From: Dasyornis broadbenti
Taxonomy: Eukaryota; Chordata; Aves; Passeriformes; Dasyornithidae
Assembly: GCA_013397935.1 (NCBI GenBank)
Contig: VZRN01001103.1
Span: forward strand, 273,985-337,984
Direction: 5' to 3'
DNA: 64,000 bases
The first letter of the stretch is position 1, and the number at the start of each line of letters is the position of its first letter. The position numbers and the translations under genes are program-made. This document shows positions 24,231-37,700 of the stretch, piece by piece. Under the pieces are notes generated by a model, which searched no databases, was not told the DNA's origin, and saw nothing but the letters and a program-made list of their open reading frames with translations.

Positions 24231-25621
24231 GTGAGTGGCGGGAGCGGTCCCGCGCCGCCTGCGTTGTGCTGCGGCTGAAGCGGGACAAGCGCGGCGTTTA
24301 CAATCTCTGCCTCGGCCCTTATCGTGTAGACCCAGGCTTTGCATTGGTCATCCTCCACGTTTTTCCTCTCTTTAGGAGTGTGTGTGTGAGAGAGTGTAGT
24401 AATTTGGTATTTAATTTTGTGCAGTGATAAACTTCTGTACTTCATCGAGTGACTAAGGGAGGCCTGGCGGGAACCAGGGTGCTGCTGTCCCTCTTTATGC
24501 TGTAAAGAGCTTGGGATTCATTGCTTTAATAACCCTGTACCAAAAGTATTTTACGGATCGTCGGTTTTACATCTCACCTGGTTTCTTCAGAGTTTTGCTG
24601 TTTTGTCTATGCTGTTGTATCTGTCTCTAAATATACTAAGATCAGTATATGTGATGCTGAAAATAAACCTTTCCAGGTGTGGCATGTTGGTTAAACTGTT
24701 AGTGCTGTGTGAATTGCTCACTAGTTTTTTAGAATTAATCAGTAGCTTTTGAAAGTCATTGTTTGCTTGTTTCACGCAGATATTTCTAGGGTTATAAATA
24801 TTTAAAGATCCACTAAAAAATATGGGTGCGAGGGGAATTTTAAACTAGGTGGAAGAGATGGAAGAAGGTTTTTTTGTGTACATGAAAATCGTAATTACAA
24901 GGAAAATGGGAAGCTATCTGTAGGACCAGAAGATTCTGGTTTCATAGCAAAATCTCGAGGGAAGTATAATTTGAAATGTCTGGTTAAGAAAACTTGGATA
25001 AAAAGTCGTTAGTGAGCAGTTTCAGTTTTCCAGTGGAATGCTTGGAATGCAGAACGTTGCTAGAGTTTCACAGTCTGTAAGGCAGAAAACTTTGGACTGT
25101 AGCCAAAAACGCTAACAAATTTGTGATCATATCTTACCTTACATCTTGCAGACAACAGTTAAGAGAATATTTCAGTACAAATTGCCTGAGTGACCAGCCT
25201 ACTTTACTGTGGCGTGTGCTTTTCAGCAGTTTGTTTGGTTGTTTTTTTTTTTAAAATCTTCCCAGGAGTGGAATGGTATTCTCTCTTTATGGCTGGTCCA
25301 CAGAGTAGAATGTGAATTGGTACTGTTGCAGAGTTTGGTACATAACTCAAAGTAGTTTAAAAGCTTTTTTTTTTTTTTTTGTGTTTGTGATAAAGACAGA
25401 GCCAATGCTGTTGATTATGGTTAGAATTATTAAGATTGGAAAAGACTTTTGAGATCATCAAGTCCAGCCTTCAGGTGGGACAGACATGACCTCTTGTAGC
25501 TCTCACAGGCAGATACCTTGATAGATTTGGCAATATTATGGCAGTATCCTGTTTTTATAGCTGGTTTGCCAATGTCACTTATGCACAATTTCTCTTTTTC
25601 TTTGCATTGTTCACATTGAAG
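24231..25621 (+). other. CEP295 intron 1
   Basis: GT-AG intron with T-runs near 25229-25250 and 25363-25380 and a CR1 piece at its 3' end. The 3' splice site CACATTGAAG lies at 25621. Confidence 0.6.
25422..25500 (-). mobile_element. CR1 fragment in intron 1
   Basis: AGATTGGAAAAGACTTTTGAG followed by ATCATCAAGTCCAGCC matches the complement of the 3' end of a CR1 copy. Only the terminal part remains. Confidence 0.65.
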
Positions 25622-25644
25622 TTGATTATTCAACATATCCAAAG

Positions 25645-25752
25645 ATGAAGAGGAAACTTGCAACAGCTGGGAAGTTGAGGCTTAGTCCTAATGAAGAAGC
25701 CATGTTTCTGAAAGAAGAATATGAAAGAAGAAGAAAACTAAGGCTACAACAG
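25645..25752 (+). CDS. CEP295: CEP295 exon 2, coding part with start codon
   Basis: Encodes residues 1-36, MKRKLATAGKLRLSPNEEA and on to RRKLRLQQ. The exon starts at about 25622 after CACATTGAAG. The donor is CAACAG then GTATGC, phase 0. The sequence is almost identical in pattern to the human N-terminus. Confidence 0.93.
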
Positions 25753-28700
25753 GTATGCCAGCGTTTTTCCATGTGTTGCATTTCATTTGGTGATGTAACA
25801 AATAATTTAAGTAACTGAAAAGATTATTTCCTGTAAGTTAAATTTTAAGGTGATAATATTGTAAATGGTGGAATTTTTTGGTTGGAAAAGACCCCTGAGA
25901 TCGTCAGGTCCAACTATTAATCCAACACTTCAAGTCCACCACTAAACCATGTCCCTAAGTGCCACATCTACACATCTTTTGAACTTTTCAAGGGATGGTG
26001 ACTCAACCACTTTCCTGGGCAGCTTGTTCCAGTACTTAACCCTCTCTGTGAAAAAAAAAATTCCTAAAATACAAAGTGGAAAATAATAAAGTGTGTTTAC
26101 TAAGTTTTTGGTATAGTTGTTGATTTTTTAAACCATGTTGAATTGTAATAGAAGTCTTTAATAAATTATTGTGTTACATTTTTGGAGGGAAGGATATTCC
26201 AAGCAGTTTTTGCAGTTTATTGATTGTGTTTCACTTTTTGGAGTTTAACTGAAGCATTTAACTAAGATTAAATTTATTATTTGCTGTATTAATTTTGAAA
26301 AAAGGTAACAGCAACTTGAAAGTATTTTCTGGACAGATTGTGAATGGAATAGTAAAAGAGATGGAAAGATGGAAGGAGGGTAGACTTATGTTGTGGACAG
26401 TCTTGATGCAAAAAGTGTTGTGCTTTTTTGAGTTGCTGACAAAACATAAATGCTATTTCTACAGGTCCGAGAGCAGCAGAATTATATCTCCTTCCAGATA
26501 AGGCAGAAAGTAAAGCAGAGAAAAGAAGAACAACTGCATCGGTTAGAGGAGGCACTGAGAGCTGAATGGCAGAAGGCACAGGATGAGAAGATGAAAGCCC
26601 TGGAAGAATTGTATTTATCAAGCTTAAGAGCCATTGGGGAGGGTCACCGACAGGCCAAGGAGAATGTAAGTGATCTTAATATGATTGTGCTGTGGTTTCA
26701 TCCCAGCCAGCAGCCAAGCACCAGGCAGCTACTTGCTCACTACCTCACCAGTGGTGTTGGAGAGAGAATCAGAAGGGTAAAAGCCAGAAAACTCAGGGGT
26801 TGAGATAAAGACAGTTTAATAGGGAAAGCAAAAGCCACACAAAGCAAAACAAGGAATTAAATCACAGCTTCCCATTGGCAGATAGATACTCAGCCATCCC
26901 CAGGGCAGCAGGGACCCATCATGTGTAGCAGTTACTTGGGAAGACAAATGCCATCACTCCAGAAGTCTCACCTTCCTCTTTCTTTCCCCAGCTTTATGTA
27001 CTGAGTATGATGCCATATGGTCTGGAATATTCCTTTGGTCGGTTGGGGTCACCTGTCCCAGCTGTGTCTCCTCCCAACCTCCCATACACCCCAGATCCCT
27101 TGCCAGCATGGCAGCATGAAAAGCAGAAAAGGCCTTGGCTCTGTGTAAGCCTTGCACAGCAACAACAAAAACATCTCTGTATTATCAACTCTGTGTTCAG
27201 CACAAATCCAAAGCACAGCCTCATACCAGCCACTGTGAAGAAATTTAACCCAGCCAAAGCAAGCATATATTGTCAGAGAAATCTTTGATGTTTTAGAAAT
27301 ACCAAAATTATTCTTTGTTTGTTTTTCCTTTGACATTCCTGATTTTGGAGTCTGATACCCAATACTGTTTAAGAATGGAAACTTTTTACAAGTGGTAATG
27401 GACTTTTTGCAGGTATCTTTCCACAGGATAGTCTACGAGCCTATCTGCTAAGGCTTTTGCTAGGCAGACTTTTAAAAGTTACTTTGTTTGTGTTAGGTTG
27501 TATAAATGTATGATCATGTGTGTTTATACTTGACTAGATCATACATAGTGATTCATTATCTCAATTATGCCAGTAATACAGTAATTTTTTCTCTACCATG
27601 TTAAGAAAATACGCTTAACTTTTTTTTTTACCTTCAGTGCTCAAGTGACGTGGAAAGCCTAGTAAAGGCTTCAGAGGCCTTTGCCTGGACTGCAAATGCA
27701 TGTCACTTTTTAATTCTGCACCTATAAACTGGTTTCACTTTCTTTAAAATCCTGGAACTTGTGTAGGCTCAGTTTGAGAGATCATTGTGATTGTTGGATA
27801 GAATTTTTCTGTAGGTTTGACTCTGAACCAGCCTTTTAGGAGTCAAGCAGTGGTGCCATAGATTTCTTACATAATTTTTACAGAGTAGCTTACTTCCTGA
27901 ATTAGTCAGGTTCTTTCAACCAAGTAAAATAGCATTATGCTTTTCCATATATCAGTGTCATTAAATCAACTTCTTTATAAAGTCCTTTCCAATTCTAGGA
28001 TGGGTGAGTTTGCAAAAAACTGTGCAACCAGTTCTCTTATAGGAACAGAGAACTAATAATAAATAGTTCTGTTGATATGCCATTGTTGCACTTAATGATT
28101 GAATGGTAGTGACACGCTTTTTCTACATAGTTTAGTCTGCATTTGGTACAGGGTGTATATATGTTTAAATTATCCTGCCCATCAAAGTGATGCAGAAGAA
28201 GCTAAGATTTCTACGGCAACATTTGGCTAAATTGGCTGAGGAATGTGGCAGGTTAGCTGCTGTTGGTGGAGAAGAGGAAAATAAAGATGGCAGAGAAGGA
28301 AATGTTATTAAAGCATTTTTACTCTAATACAGTAGAAGGTAGTTTTGAGCTTGTGTTTCTTACCAGCAGTATGTAATTTGAAATATCATACTGATAGTAT
28401 GAAATGTGAGTATAATTCTGTATTAAGTTATTACAATATTTTAATGTTAAGGAACCTGACTTAGAAGCTCTGGCAAAGCAAGCAGAAGAAAGGAAACAAA
28501 GAGCAGAGACAAGACATAGAAAAGCTCTGATAGAGCAGAAGCAACAAAAAGAAAATTTACTTCGTGAGCAAGCCAGGTATGCAATAATTATTTAGTTTTA
28601 TTAGGAACGCATTTTACAGTGTCATAAGGGGAAAGGCAAAAATTTTAATACTTCTTACTCGCAGCTTTTGCAATCTTCAGATCTTACGGGTTAGAGAATT

Positions 28701-31700
28701 AGTGCTCATAGACAAAGCTTGTGGCTTTTGATAAAAACTGTAGTTTTAAAACTAAGACAAAAATGTCAAATACTCAAGCTGACCTTACAGACTTTTCGGG
28801 AATTCGGTGACATATGAAATGAAGTGTTGTCAGGCCAGCTTCTGATGGAGAGTTACCCACATGAAAAAAAGGACCTAGTGCATTTGTCATAGTCTTCCTT
28901 CTTAGGGTTTTTTTTATTAAGCAGATTGGACCCCACTTGAGCTGGCGTGGAAAATGGTCTGTGTCCTCTTGGGCGTAGTTGTGCTTGAGTAGAGCTAAGA
29001 CCTGTTAATTAAATAGTTCAGTACGTCTACACTCAAGCAGTTAAAGTATGTTGAAGTGTACAACGCTTTCTGCAAACTTGACTCAGAAGAAGAGATTTTC
29101 TATTGCTTTTGGGATGCTTGTGTGTATTAACATTTTTCATAACTGGAAGAAATTAATTTTTAATGCTGCCTTCCAGTCTAAGGTCTGTTGACTTTTCAAT
29201 ATGCTTCCCCATCCCTATGGCCCGAGCATTCAATGCAGGTGTTTGGGAATCTGATTTTGGGTTTACCTTTTATTTTGCCCAGTTCCGTCGCTGTTGCTTG
29301 AATAATTTTCCTTCTTACTTCTATTTTGTGGTTTATTTTGTTTTGGTTTTTTTGGGTGGTGTTTGTTTTTGTCCCCCCCAGACGAACAGATGCACGTAAA
29401 CGTGCTCTGGAAGTGGAAAGACAAAGAGCAGCCAAAGTTGCAAGCCTGCCACCTCCTCCACCACATCCTTTTGAGGTATGTACCAGTGATGCAAGAGTGA
29501 TTACAGTTTCAAGAGTAACATATATATTTATTGGTCTAACTGCTCACAACAGGACATCCAGAGTTGGTATTTGCATACTATGGGGAGAGTGGTTCAGCAA
29601 AAACCAAGAGAATGAATTAATTATTATATATTAGCAGATTTCTTGGTACTAGGCTTTGGTACTTCGTTGATCTCTTGTTATGCGTGAATTTTATTTCTTG
29701 TCATCGGCCTCTTATTTTTGTAGTTAATGTGTCTTTTTAACTTTTATCATGTCTCATTTTCATTTAACAGCCCCAGTGGTACAAAACTACGCAATGATCT
29801 CTCTCAGCATGTATGTTACATGCCTCCCCACCCTTCTGTCATACCCCTCCTTTGTTTCCAGGTTTCTCAGGGTTCTGGTGAAACCAGAATTGCATGACCA
29901 GTTGTGTTAGATGACATATCTGGATCAGTGCTCTATTTAAGTATTGTTCCTTTCCAAAAATTAATGCAATTTCTCCCATGAGCAAATGTCCATTACTCGC
30001 CTTTTCAACAAATATGATTTGTAACTGGTTAGCAGAGTTTGCAAACATCTGGATTTTCTACAGTATGTGGGTTTTGCTTCTATTACGAAGTTCATGTGAC
30101 AATGACAAATTGAATCAGTAATACTGAAGATAAATTGAGTTTTTGTTGAGGTAATAGATTGCACTGTTTCAATATGGCACAGTGTGTCAATTTGTTCCAC
30201 TTAAAGACTAGCTGATTTTAAGCCTTTTTCCTAGTTTTCATATCTATATAGATTTTAATCCTTTTGTTGTTGACCTGTTGCTGGGAGGGCACAGGATGAA
30301 GAATAAAGTTATTTTCTTCCAAGAGTTATTGGGTGCTATGTACTTCATGGGGGAAAATGCTAAGTAATTGAAAGACTGAGAGATTTTATTCCTGTTTCTG
30401 CTTCAAGAGAGAGAAAACAAAAGATATTGACTATCAGTTTGGGGAAAGGTAAATATAGGGCTTTGTCTTGCAAATGTGTTACTCAAAAGGCATTGATTTG
30501 GAATTGTTTAACTTTACTCTAAAGCCTGTGAATTACAGCAAATTACAGGGTCATCTGAATAAGCCTGCTTATTTTTTGGAATCAGTTTGCATAAGGAGCT
30601 TATTAAATACAACTGTAATAATAATCTGATGCTCTGTTGCAATAACAATTGACTAAAATTTCATAAAATGGAGCTAGGGCTGTGTTGTTCATTGCACTAT
30701 TATTAGAATACAAGAAACATTTTCTGAAGATACTCCTATTATTGTTGTTACTTTACTCAGTTAGAAGTATTTTTGCTCTATTGTCATAACCCATTTTGGT
30801 TCTCAGAAGGATGGATTTTCAGAAGTTGAGGTCAAATTTAGTTAGGCCAAATGAAAAGTTACTTAATTTAAGTTAAACTGTAAACGCCATTTTATTGCAA
30901 GTGTCACAGAGTTCTTGTAAACTTACTTTTTCTTTTATGACCTATTAGATTTTTGTGTAATGACAAAAAAACCTAAAAAGTGTTACTGCACTCTGCTTGA
31001 GTATTCATAGCATTTGTAGAGTTAGGGTGGTAGGTTTTTTGTTGGTTTTTTTGTGCTGTTTCGTGATATGTTGCTGCTCCAGTTTTGCCAGATTCTAGTA
31101 TAGAACTATTTGCTTCTTGGAAGGGAAAAACGAATAGGAGGAAGAAATTACAAAACCTTGATCGAAGTACGGTGTTTTTTTCAGCCTAAATTGCTTTTGA
31201 CATTAATTGGAAAATTGCAGCCTCCACCATAATTCTCACGTCTTCACAGCTTTTGAGTAAAATTCTGGAGATTTGATTGATTACATGTAATTATTAATTA
31301 TTCATTTGTTAATTTTATATTTTTAAAAATAATTTAAAAGAGAGCTTTAATTGTACATTCTGAAAGTAATGCAGTATAGGTCAAGCGCTGGTAATCCGGC
31401 TAATGAGGTTTAGGCATGGGACTTGTCCTCAGAGCTATAATCAGTATGTACAAGTGTTTTGGTTAATGTTGATCTGTTACAATTACTATGAATTTTACTG
31501 ATTAAGAAATTCAGCAGTTTATTTTTTTACCTACTAGAATAACATGCATTTGTTTAAGGACCATCAAATAAGTTAGTGAAGTTCTGTTGGTAGGGCTAAA
31601 AGTAATTTTACCAGTTTTCTGCCCCTTACAACAAGAAATTGAGGTTCTGGAACATGTCCAGAGAAGGGCAGCGGAGCTGGGGAAGGGTCTGGAGCTGATG

Positions 31701-34700
31701 AGGAGTGGCTGAGGGAGCTGGGGGTGTTTAGCCTGCAGAAAAGGAGGCTCAGGAGGGACCTTCTCTCTCTACAACTGCCTGAAAGGAGGTTGTAGCCAGG
31801 TGGGAGGTGGTTTCTTCTCCTAGATAACAAGTGATAGGACAAGGGGACATAGTCTCTAGTTGCCCCAGGGGAAGTTTAGACTGGATATTGGGAAAAATTT
31901 CTTCAATGAAAGGCTTGTCAAGCACTGGAACAGGCTGCCTGGGAAAGTGGTAGGGTCAGCATTTCTGGACGTATCTAAAAGATGTGAGATGTGGCACTCA
32001 GGAGCATAGTTTAGTGGTGGATTTGGCAGTGCTGAGTTAATGGACTTGAAGATTTTTTTCCAACGTAAATGATTCTATGATTCTTTGATTTTCATTTAAA
32101 GACTTTCCTTTCTACAGTCATCATAAAATAGTGATAGTGATAGTCAACAGAAATTTTGTATGCCTCTTATCCTGAGGTAAGTTTAAGATACTCCTGAAAC
32201 TTAATGCTGCTCTTTGTGTGTGTGCATTTCTTTATGGTCATATTAGTTTTAGAACACTCAAGCTATGAATCTTGCAGGTTTAGTTAACGTGGATAAGAAT
32301 CCCTTTTCATGAGAAAGTCAAGAGAAGAGGAAGCTGAGAGTAAATTGAGGAGATGTTAAGAAGTACAAAGGCAGCTCCTACAGGATATTGAGTTACCTAA
32401 GTGACTGCCTCACTATTGAGAACGTGAGGTGAAGCCAAAGGAAAGGGAGGGTCTGATCACTCACTGTTCAGACTTCCACAAAAGAAATGTGTTGAAATGT
32501 GTTAGTGTACCCAAAGCTTTAAAAAAAAAACCCCAGCAACTTAGCATTGAATAAATAGAAACTTTTCAGTGAAGTTACAGGAAGTTCTCTATTCTCTGGT
32601 CAACTAATAAATTGGACGTAATGGCTCTGAGTTTCCTGAAGCAAGTCTGTACTTGACAAGTGTTACTTTGCTGTTAGGTCTAATTATGTTGTGGGTCTGT
32701 TGTTGCCCTGCTCTGAGGTGAGTGTGGCAGCTGTTGTAAGTGGGATTTGTATTAGTGCATTAAACTCAAGTGCTTTTAAATTAGTGCTTTTGAAACATGA
32801 CACTGATGAGCATCGATTTGTGGAGGGGGTTGCCTAACTAAGACTGTTAGATGCGCTCAGTTATTAAAGCACTCTTGCTCTGCCTTGTGCTGATGTGGTT
32901 TATTAATTATTACATGTATGTGAGGTTTTAAACAATATTTTCAGGACAAAATTTGGTGGGGTGGGTTTCTTACAATAGTAATAATAATTTAGCTTTACAG
33001 ATCACTTCTGTTTAGTTGCTTTGCTGGAGATACCATTCTGTGATACAACTGTAGTTGTACTTTTCTTCCTAGAGTTTTGAAGTGAGAAAGATTGTTGCGA
33101 TGAAGCCCTCTGGTGCTGGCAAATTTTCTCTTACACGGTACCATATTTCTGAAGCTTTGGTAGACAGAGAAGTGGATGGAGAGCAGGTGAGTAACTCCAA
33201 GTGTTTGTGCTACAGGCTTACATATGTGTTTCATTACATTGCATACAGTGTCTGGATATCAGCTCTTGGGTTTTCTAGAACCTGTTTAAAGATACGGACT
33301 TGTATAAAGCAGCTGTTACACAATTTACTAAAGAGAATCTTAGATGGGCAAACTTGTAAAGCCTGTTACGTGCTCAGTCACTTGGGGAATCACACCTGTC
33401 AGTCCCTTCTGACCAGACCTCTGTAAGAAGGTGAGATCTCAAGACTGGCATAACGTTCAAATACCCAAATTGGAAGACTTGTGGCTTATGCTAAATTGAT
33501 AGCTGCAGTTGCCCTACTTTTCTCTCTTCCCCTCTTTTCAGCTGTGTACTCCCTGACTTGCCTTGTATTTGCCTGGCTTATTTGGAATTATTTTTTTTCC
33601 TAAGTATTTTTTTATTTTCACTTTAGTAAGGTTTTTCTTCTTTGAAAGTTGCAGATTGTTTCTGGTTTCCCAAATGAGATTGGAAATATTTCAGGGTTTT
33701 TTTTTCCCCTTGTTTAAAACAAAACCATGAGGCTAGAAGTACTCAATCTGTAATGTTGACAATATTATTCATTTTACCATGTATTGTAGGAAAAATACCA
33801 CTCTGCTGTAACAAATAAATCATATAAATGGTTGTCCCTGGTACAGCTTGAAACTGGAACACTTTGACACCTAAACTTATAAAATAGGTAAATACGCATT
33901 TTTTTCCAAAGGCAAAAAAATGAGTTTGCTCCTGCTTGCAACATCAACATCCAAGGATATTCATATGGCATTGTATGTCTTTTTCTAAGTGCTCTTGCTG
34001 CAGAATTACTCATTTATTTATTGTTGCATATGCTTTAAACTACTAAAGAAGTTTGTGGACTAAACTATTGATTGACTGCCAGCCAGATGTTCATTTAGCT
34101 GCTGAAGAAGAAGGGAGACGTTTGGAGGAGCTACACAGGGAGGCAGAGAGAGAGAGAAGAAAGCAGCTTGAAAAGGCACGTGTTAGAGGAAGTCATGCCT
34201 TGAAGAAGATCCAGTTGGCCAAGGTAGGCAAAGTAGTAAGGCCTGTTTTGAATGTCAGAACGACCACTGTTAAGTACGTTTTAGGTAGGTGATTAATAAA
34301 GGAATTACATTTACAGGAGGGAAATTGATGGACTAAATAAAGTTTGCAGAATGTCTTTTAAAAAAAAAAGTCAAAATCTGTTTACTTTTTTTTTACATCT
34401 GGAAGGAGTGAGAATGAAAGAACATCCTATAATTTTTGTTTTCTGAATGTTTGACTAGCTATTAACCAATAGGTAATTGTGAAACAAAACTTTTTTAATA
34501 GGTGATGAGTTCTACTTTTCCCCATTAGCTTTAGTTCGAGTTGTTTATTCTGTACTTCAGGGGAAAAACATCGCTAAGAAGGTAATAGGGTTTTTTTCAT
34601 TTTGAAAACTTTTCAAAGTTTTTACTTAAAGAATGACATTCTGTTGGTGTACAAGTCTGGAAATGTTGAAATTGTTTCCTTTATGACATAAAAACTGAAC

Positions 34701-37700
34701 TACTGAGAAAAGTCTTTGTACTGAGAGCTACAGTAAAAAAAAATTGTCTGTTACCTTCACAAGTATTTTTGGTGGCTAGAAATAGCAAAAGCTTCCTTTT
34801 TACAACTATGATTGGCCCTGAATGAGTAATCAAACTAAAACAAGGATTTCTGGAAATGTTACTGGTGCTCCTGAAATTAACAGAAAAAAACTTCCCAACT
34901 AACTTTTTTTTTTAAAATAAGTCTCATATATACTCAGTATGCCAAAGAGTATTTTGGTTACGTCTTAAAAAGTAGCGGTTGCTGAATTACATACTAACAA
35001 AAGTCACTTGCCAAAAGAAGTACTCATTTACCTTATTAAAACACAAGATTTCATTTTCTTGAGGAAAGTTGGCCCACAGGTGAAGAGTCTGATACTTTAC
35101 TTAACATTAGATTTTCTGGGTAGTGTTGATTACTCCTGTGTCTAAAGGTCTGATACAGCCTTCTTCTGAGGAAGCGCTTTGAACAGTAAGGTTTAAACAA
35201 AATCATGGTAACCAAATGGAAGCATTTTGTATCAGTCCTAATGTATGGCTGTCGGAATGTGAACACTAAAGGTTTATGTTATCCCGTCTTTGTACTTGAA
35301 GGGCAGGGAAAGGCTCCTGGAAGAACTGGAGCAAATGCAGACTCAGGATCGGATGCGCAGGATGCAGGTTGTTGCACAGATGCCACCTCAGCTTTCAGTG
35401 CCGCCATACAAACGCAGGGAAATAAAAGAAGAATGGCAGAGAGAATTGGAGTCTGCATTTGAAGAAATGTACAGTGAAGACAGATGTAAGTTCTTTGTTG
35501 GAGGTTGCTCAATCTGGTACCCGGTAGAGGAGGGGCTGCTGCAGCTGCCACTTCCCAGGTCCAGCCGGTAGCAAGGCCCTGTGTGTACTCACAGTAGGCA
35601 CACACACAAACAGGTTTTCAGGGCACATATACATAGCTTGCCAAGCAGGCCAACACAGAAAACACGGCACTCGCATTAAGTACAAACAGCATCAATTGCC
35701 TACTCCTGTTTACTGCTCTGGCTGATGAAGATGAAAGCTTGTTAGTGGGATATATATATCTGCACATTTGGTATGGATCACTCCAGCAGTTGGTCTTAGA
35801 CATTGTCTATCCAGTAGTTGTCCCCTGTATCCCAAGTCTCTACCTGCTACGCTACACATCCTCCTTGGCTCTTAGTCACCCAGTCTACGCAGTGATTCAT
35901 CCTGGAGCCTGTAGCCTTACAATTACCTGTCATATTCCCATGCACTCAAATGCGCATGTGCTCAAATACGTGCTGTGGATCGCTTGGTGAATAGCTTTAG
36001 ACAGTCATTCTGTCTGGCAGCTGGCCCTTGATCCTTAGTCTTCCCTGTTGCTGGCTGCTGGGCATGTGAACCCCTAGGATCTGCTGGTCCATTCCAGTTG
36101 TTGCTGCATGGACCCAGGTGGGCACATGAGCGTATGCACAGACATTCACATGCTATGGATTCCTGTGGGAGCTGACCTTACGTACTCAGTCTACCTAGCA
36201 GCTGACCCTGGATCCTGTTTTCTTGGAGATGCACACACATGTGCTGGCAGGTTTCTTAGAATCCCTTCATCTCCTCTGTAGCTGGCTTGAATGGTTGGAT
36301 CTCCTGATCTGTCCACTAGGCAACTTGAAGATCGCCTGGCCTCTGCAGTACCCATCCCAGTCTTACAGCTGCCTGATGCGTAGCTCCTAAGCCTCTCACC
36401 ATTCTTGCTGGCTAGTCTGGCTTGTAATTTGCTAGCCACTGCATGCTGATACTTATACCCACTTAAATGGACTGATTATGGCCTCTGCAGTTGGCAGTGC
36501 TCTAGACACTGGTGCACCTGTGGTTTCTGGTCCCTATTCCAGTTGCTGGCCCTTACATATCTGTGCTCACGCATGCATACAAAACACAGAGTTCCTCACA
36601 CAGGAAAACAGCTACCAGTGGAATTTGGTGAGAAGACAGAACAGGCTGTCAGGCCCAGACAAGGGTACTGACTGTCTCATATTAGCTCACTGTTTTTATG
36701 TTTTTGTCTCATACTTGTTTTTCCCCTGACTAACTTGATCCTTCCCTTTCCCTGCATTGAGTTCCTCCCCTCAGTATATATAACAAACATACAATTCCAA
36801 GGTGATCTTCCCCCGTGTCCCCACATCCCTTTTGGGAAGTAGCCCCCTCAGTCAGTAAAGTGATCATGGGAGAATTCCTGTTGTGCAGTCTTCTGAGATT
36901 TCACACCTGGCCTACGTGATCACTCTCCTGTGGCAGCCTCCTGAGCACCCAGGTCAGGGTGTGTCTTCCCCGATGAAGTTCTGTGAGCTGCTTTTTGTGT
37001 AAAGATGAGCCTTTCATCACATCAACGTTTATTTTGAGAAATGTAGCACATTCTTGTGGAAACTGCTGTGGAGGTTCTGAATGAATAGATGGCTATTGAT
37101 CTAAACACTTTTGAATCTTCTGTTTTGGCAGGAAAAAAAAGTTGGATTAAATTTGTTGTGAAACAATCTATTGATACTTGATTTTCCTGGGCATTTATAT
37201 GTGGATATAGTCCTGCAATGTTGTTTGCTTTGTATTCCAAGTGGTCATTTTATTTCATTGTGTTCTTTAATTAGACATGAAAGGAGACCTGATTTTGCAG
37301 TTTGAGCCACAACCTTTGCCAGCCCCTTCCGACAGAGCTCAAGATAATGATCTTGATATCTCTTTGGAGCAAGAATCTGCTTGTGACAGTCAGCCAGAGT
37401 TTCCTTGTGATACTCAACGTGAATCAGAACATGTGATAGAAGAAGAGGTCCCTAATGAACCAGAAAGTAAAACTTCTGAATTTTGTATTTAACTTAAACT
37501 TTTAAATTTTATATTAGAAAATATTAGTCCAGTATATGAAATAAATTAATTTTAGTAATAACTAAAATGCCTTCAGTAGTAAAACTTCTTAATGTGTGTA
37601 AAATATTTTAGTATCATGTGGTTTATGCTGTTTAGCATAGATGATAATACCTTAATGATTGTGAATTTAAAAATGAAAATATGACTTCTTTTTCTGATAT

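Noticed and set aside
23906..24445. Several overlapping frames on both strands in the CEP295 first exon
   Set aside because: They are products of GC-rich and pyrimidine-rich DNA, and none continues into exon 2 in the correct frame.
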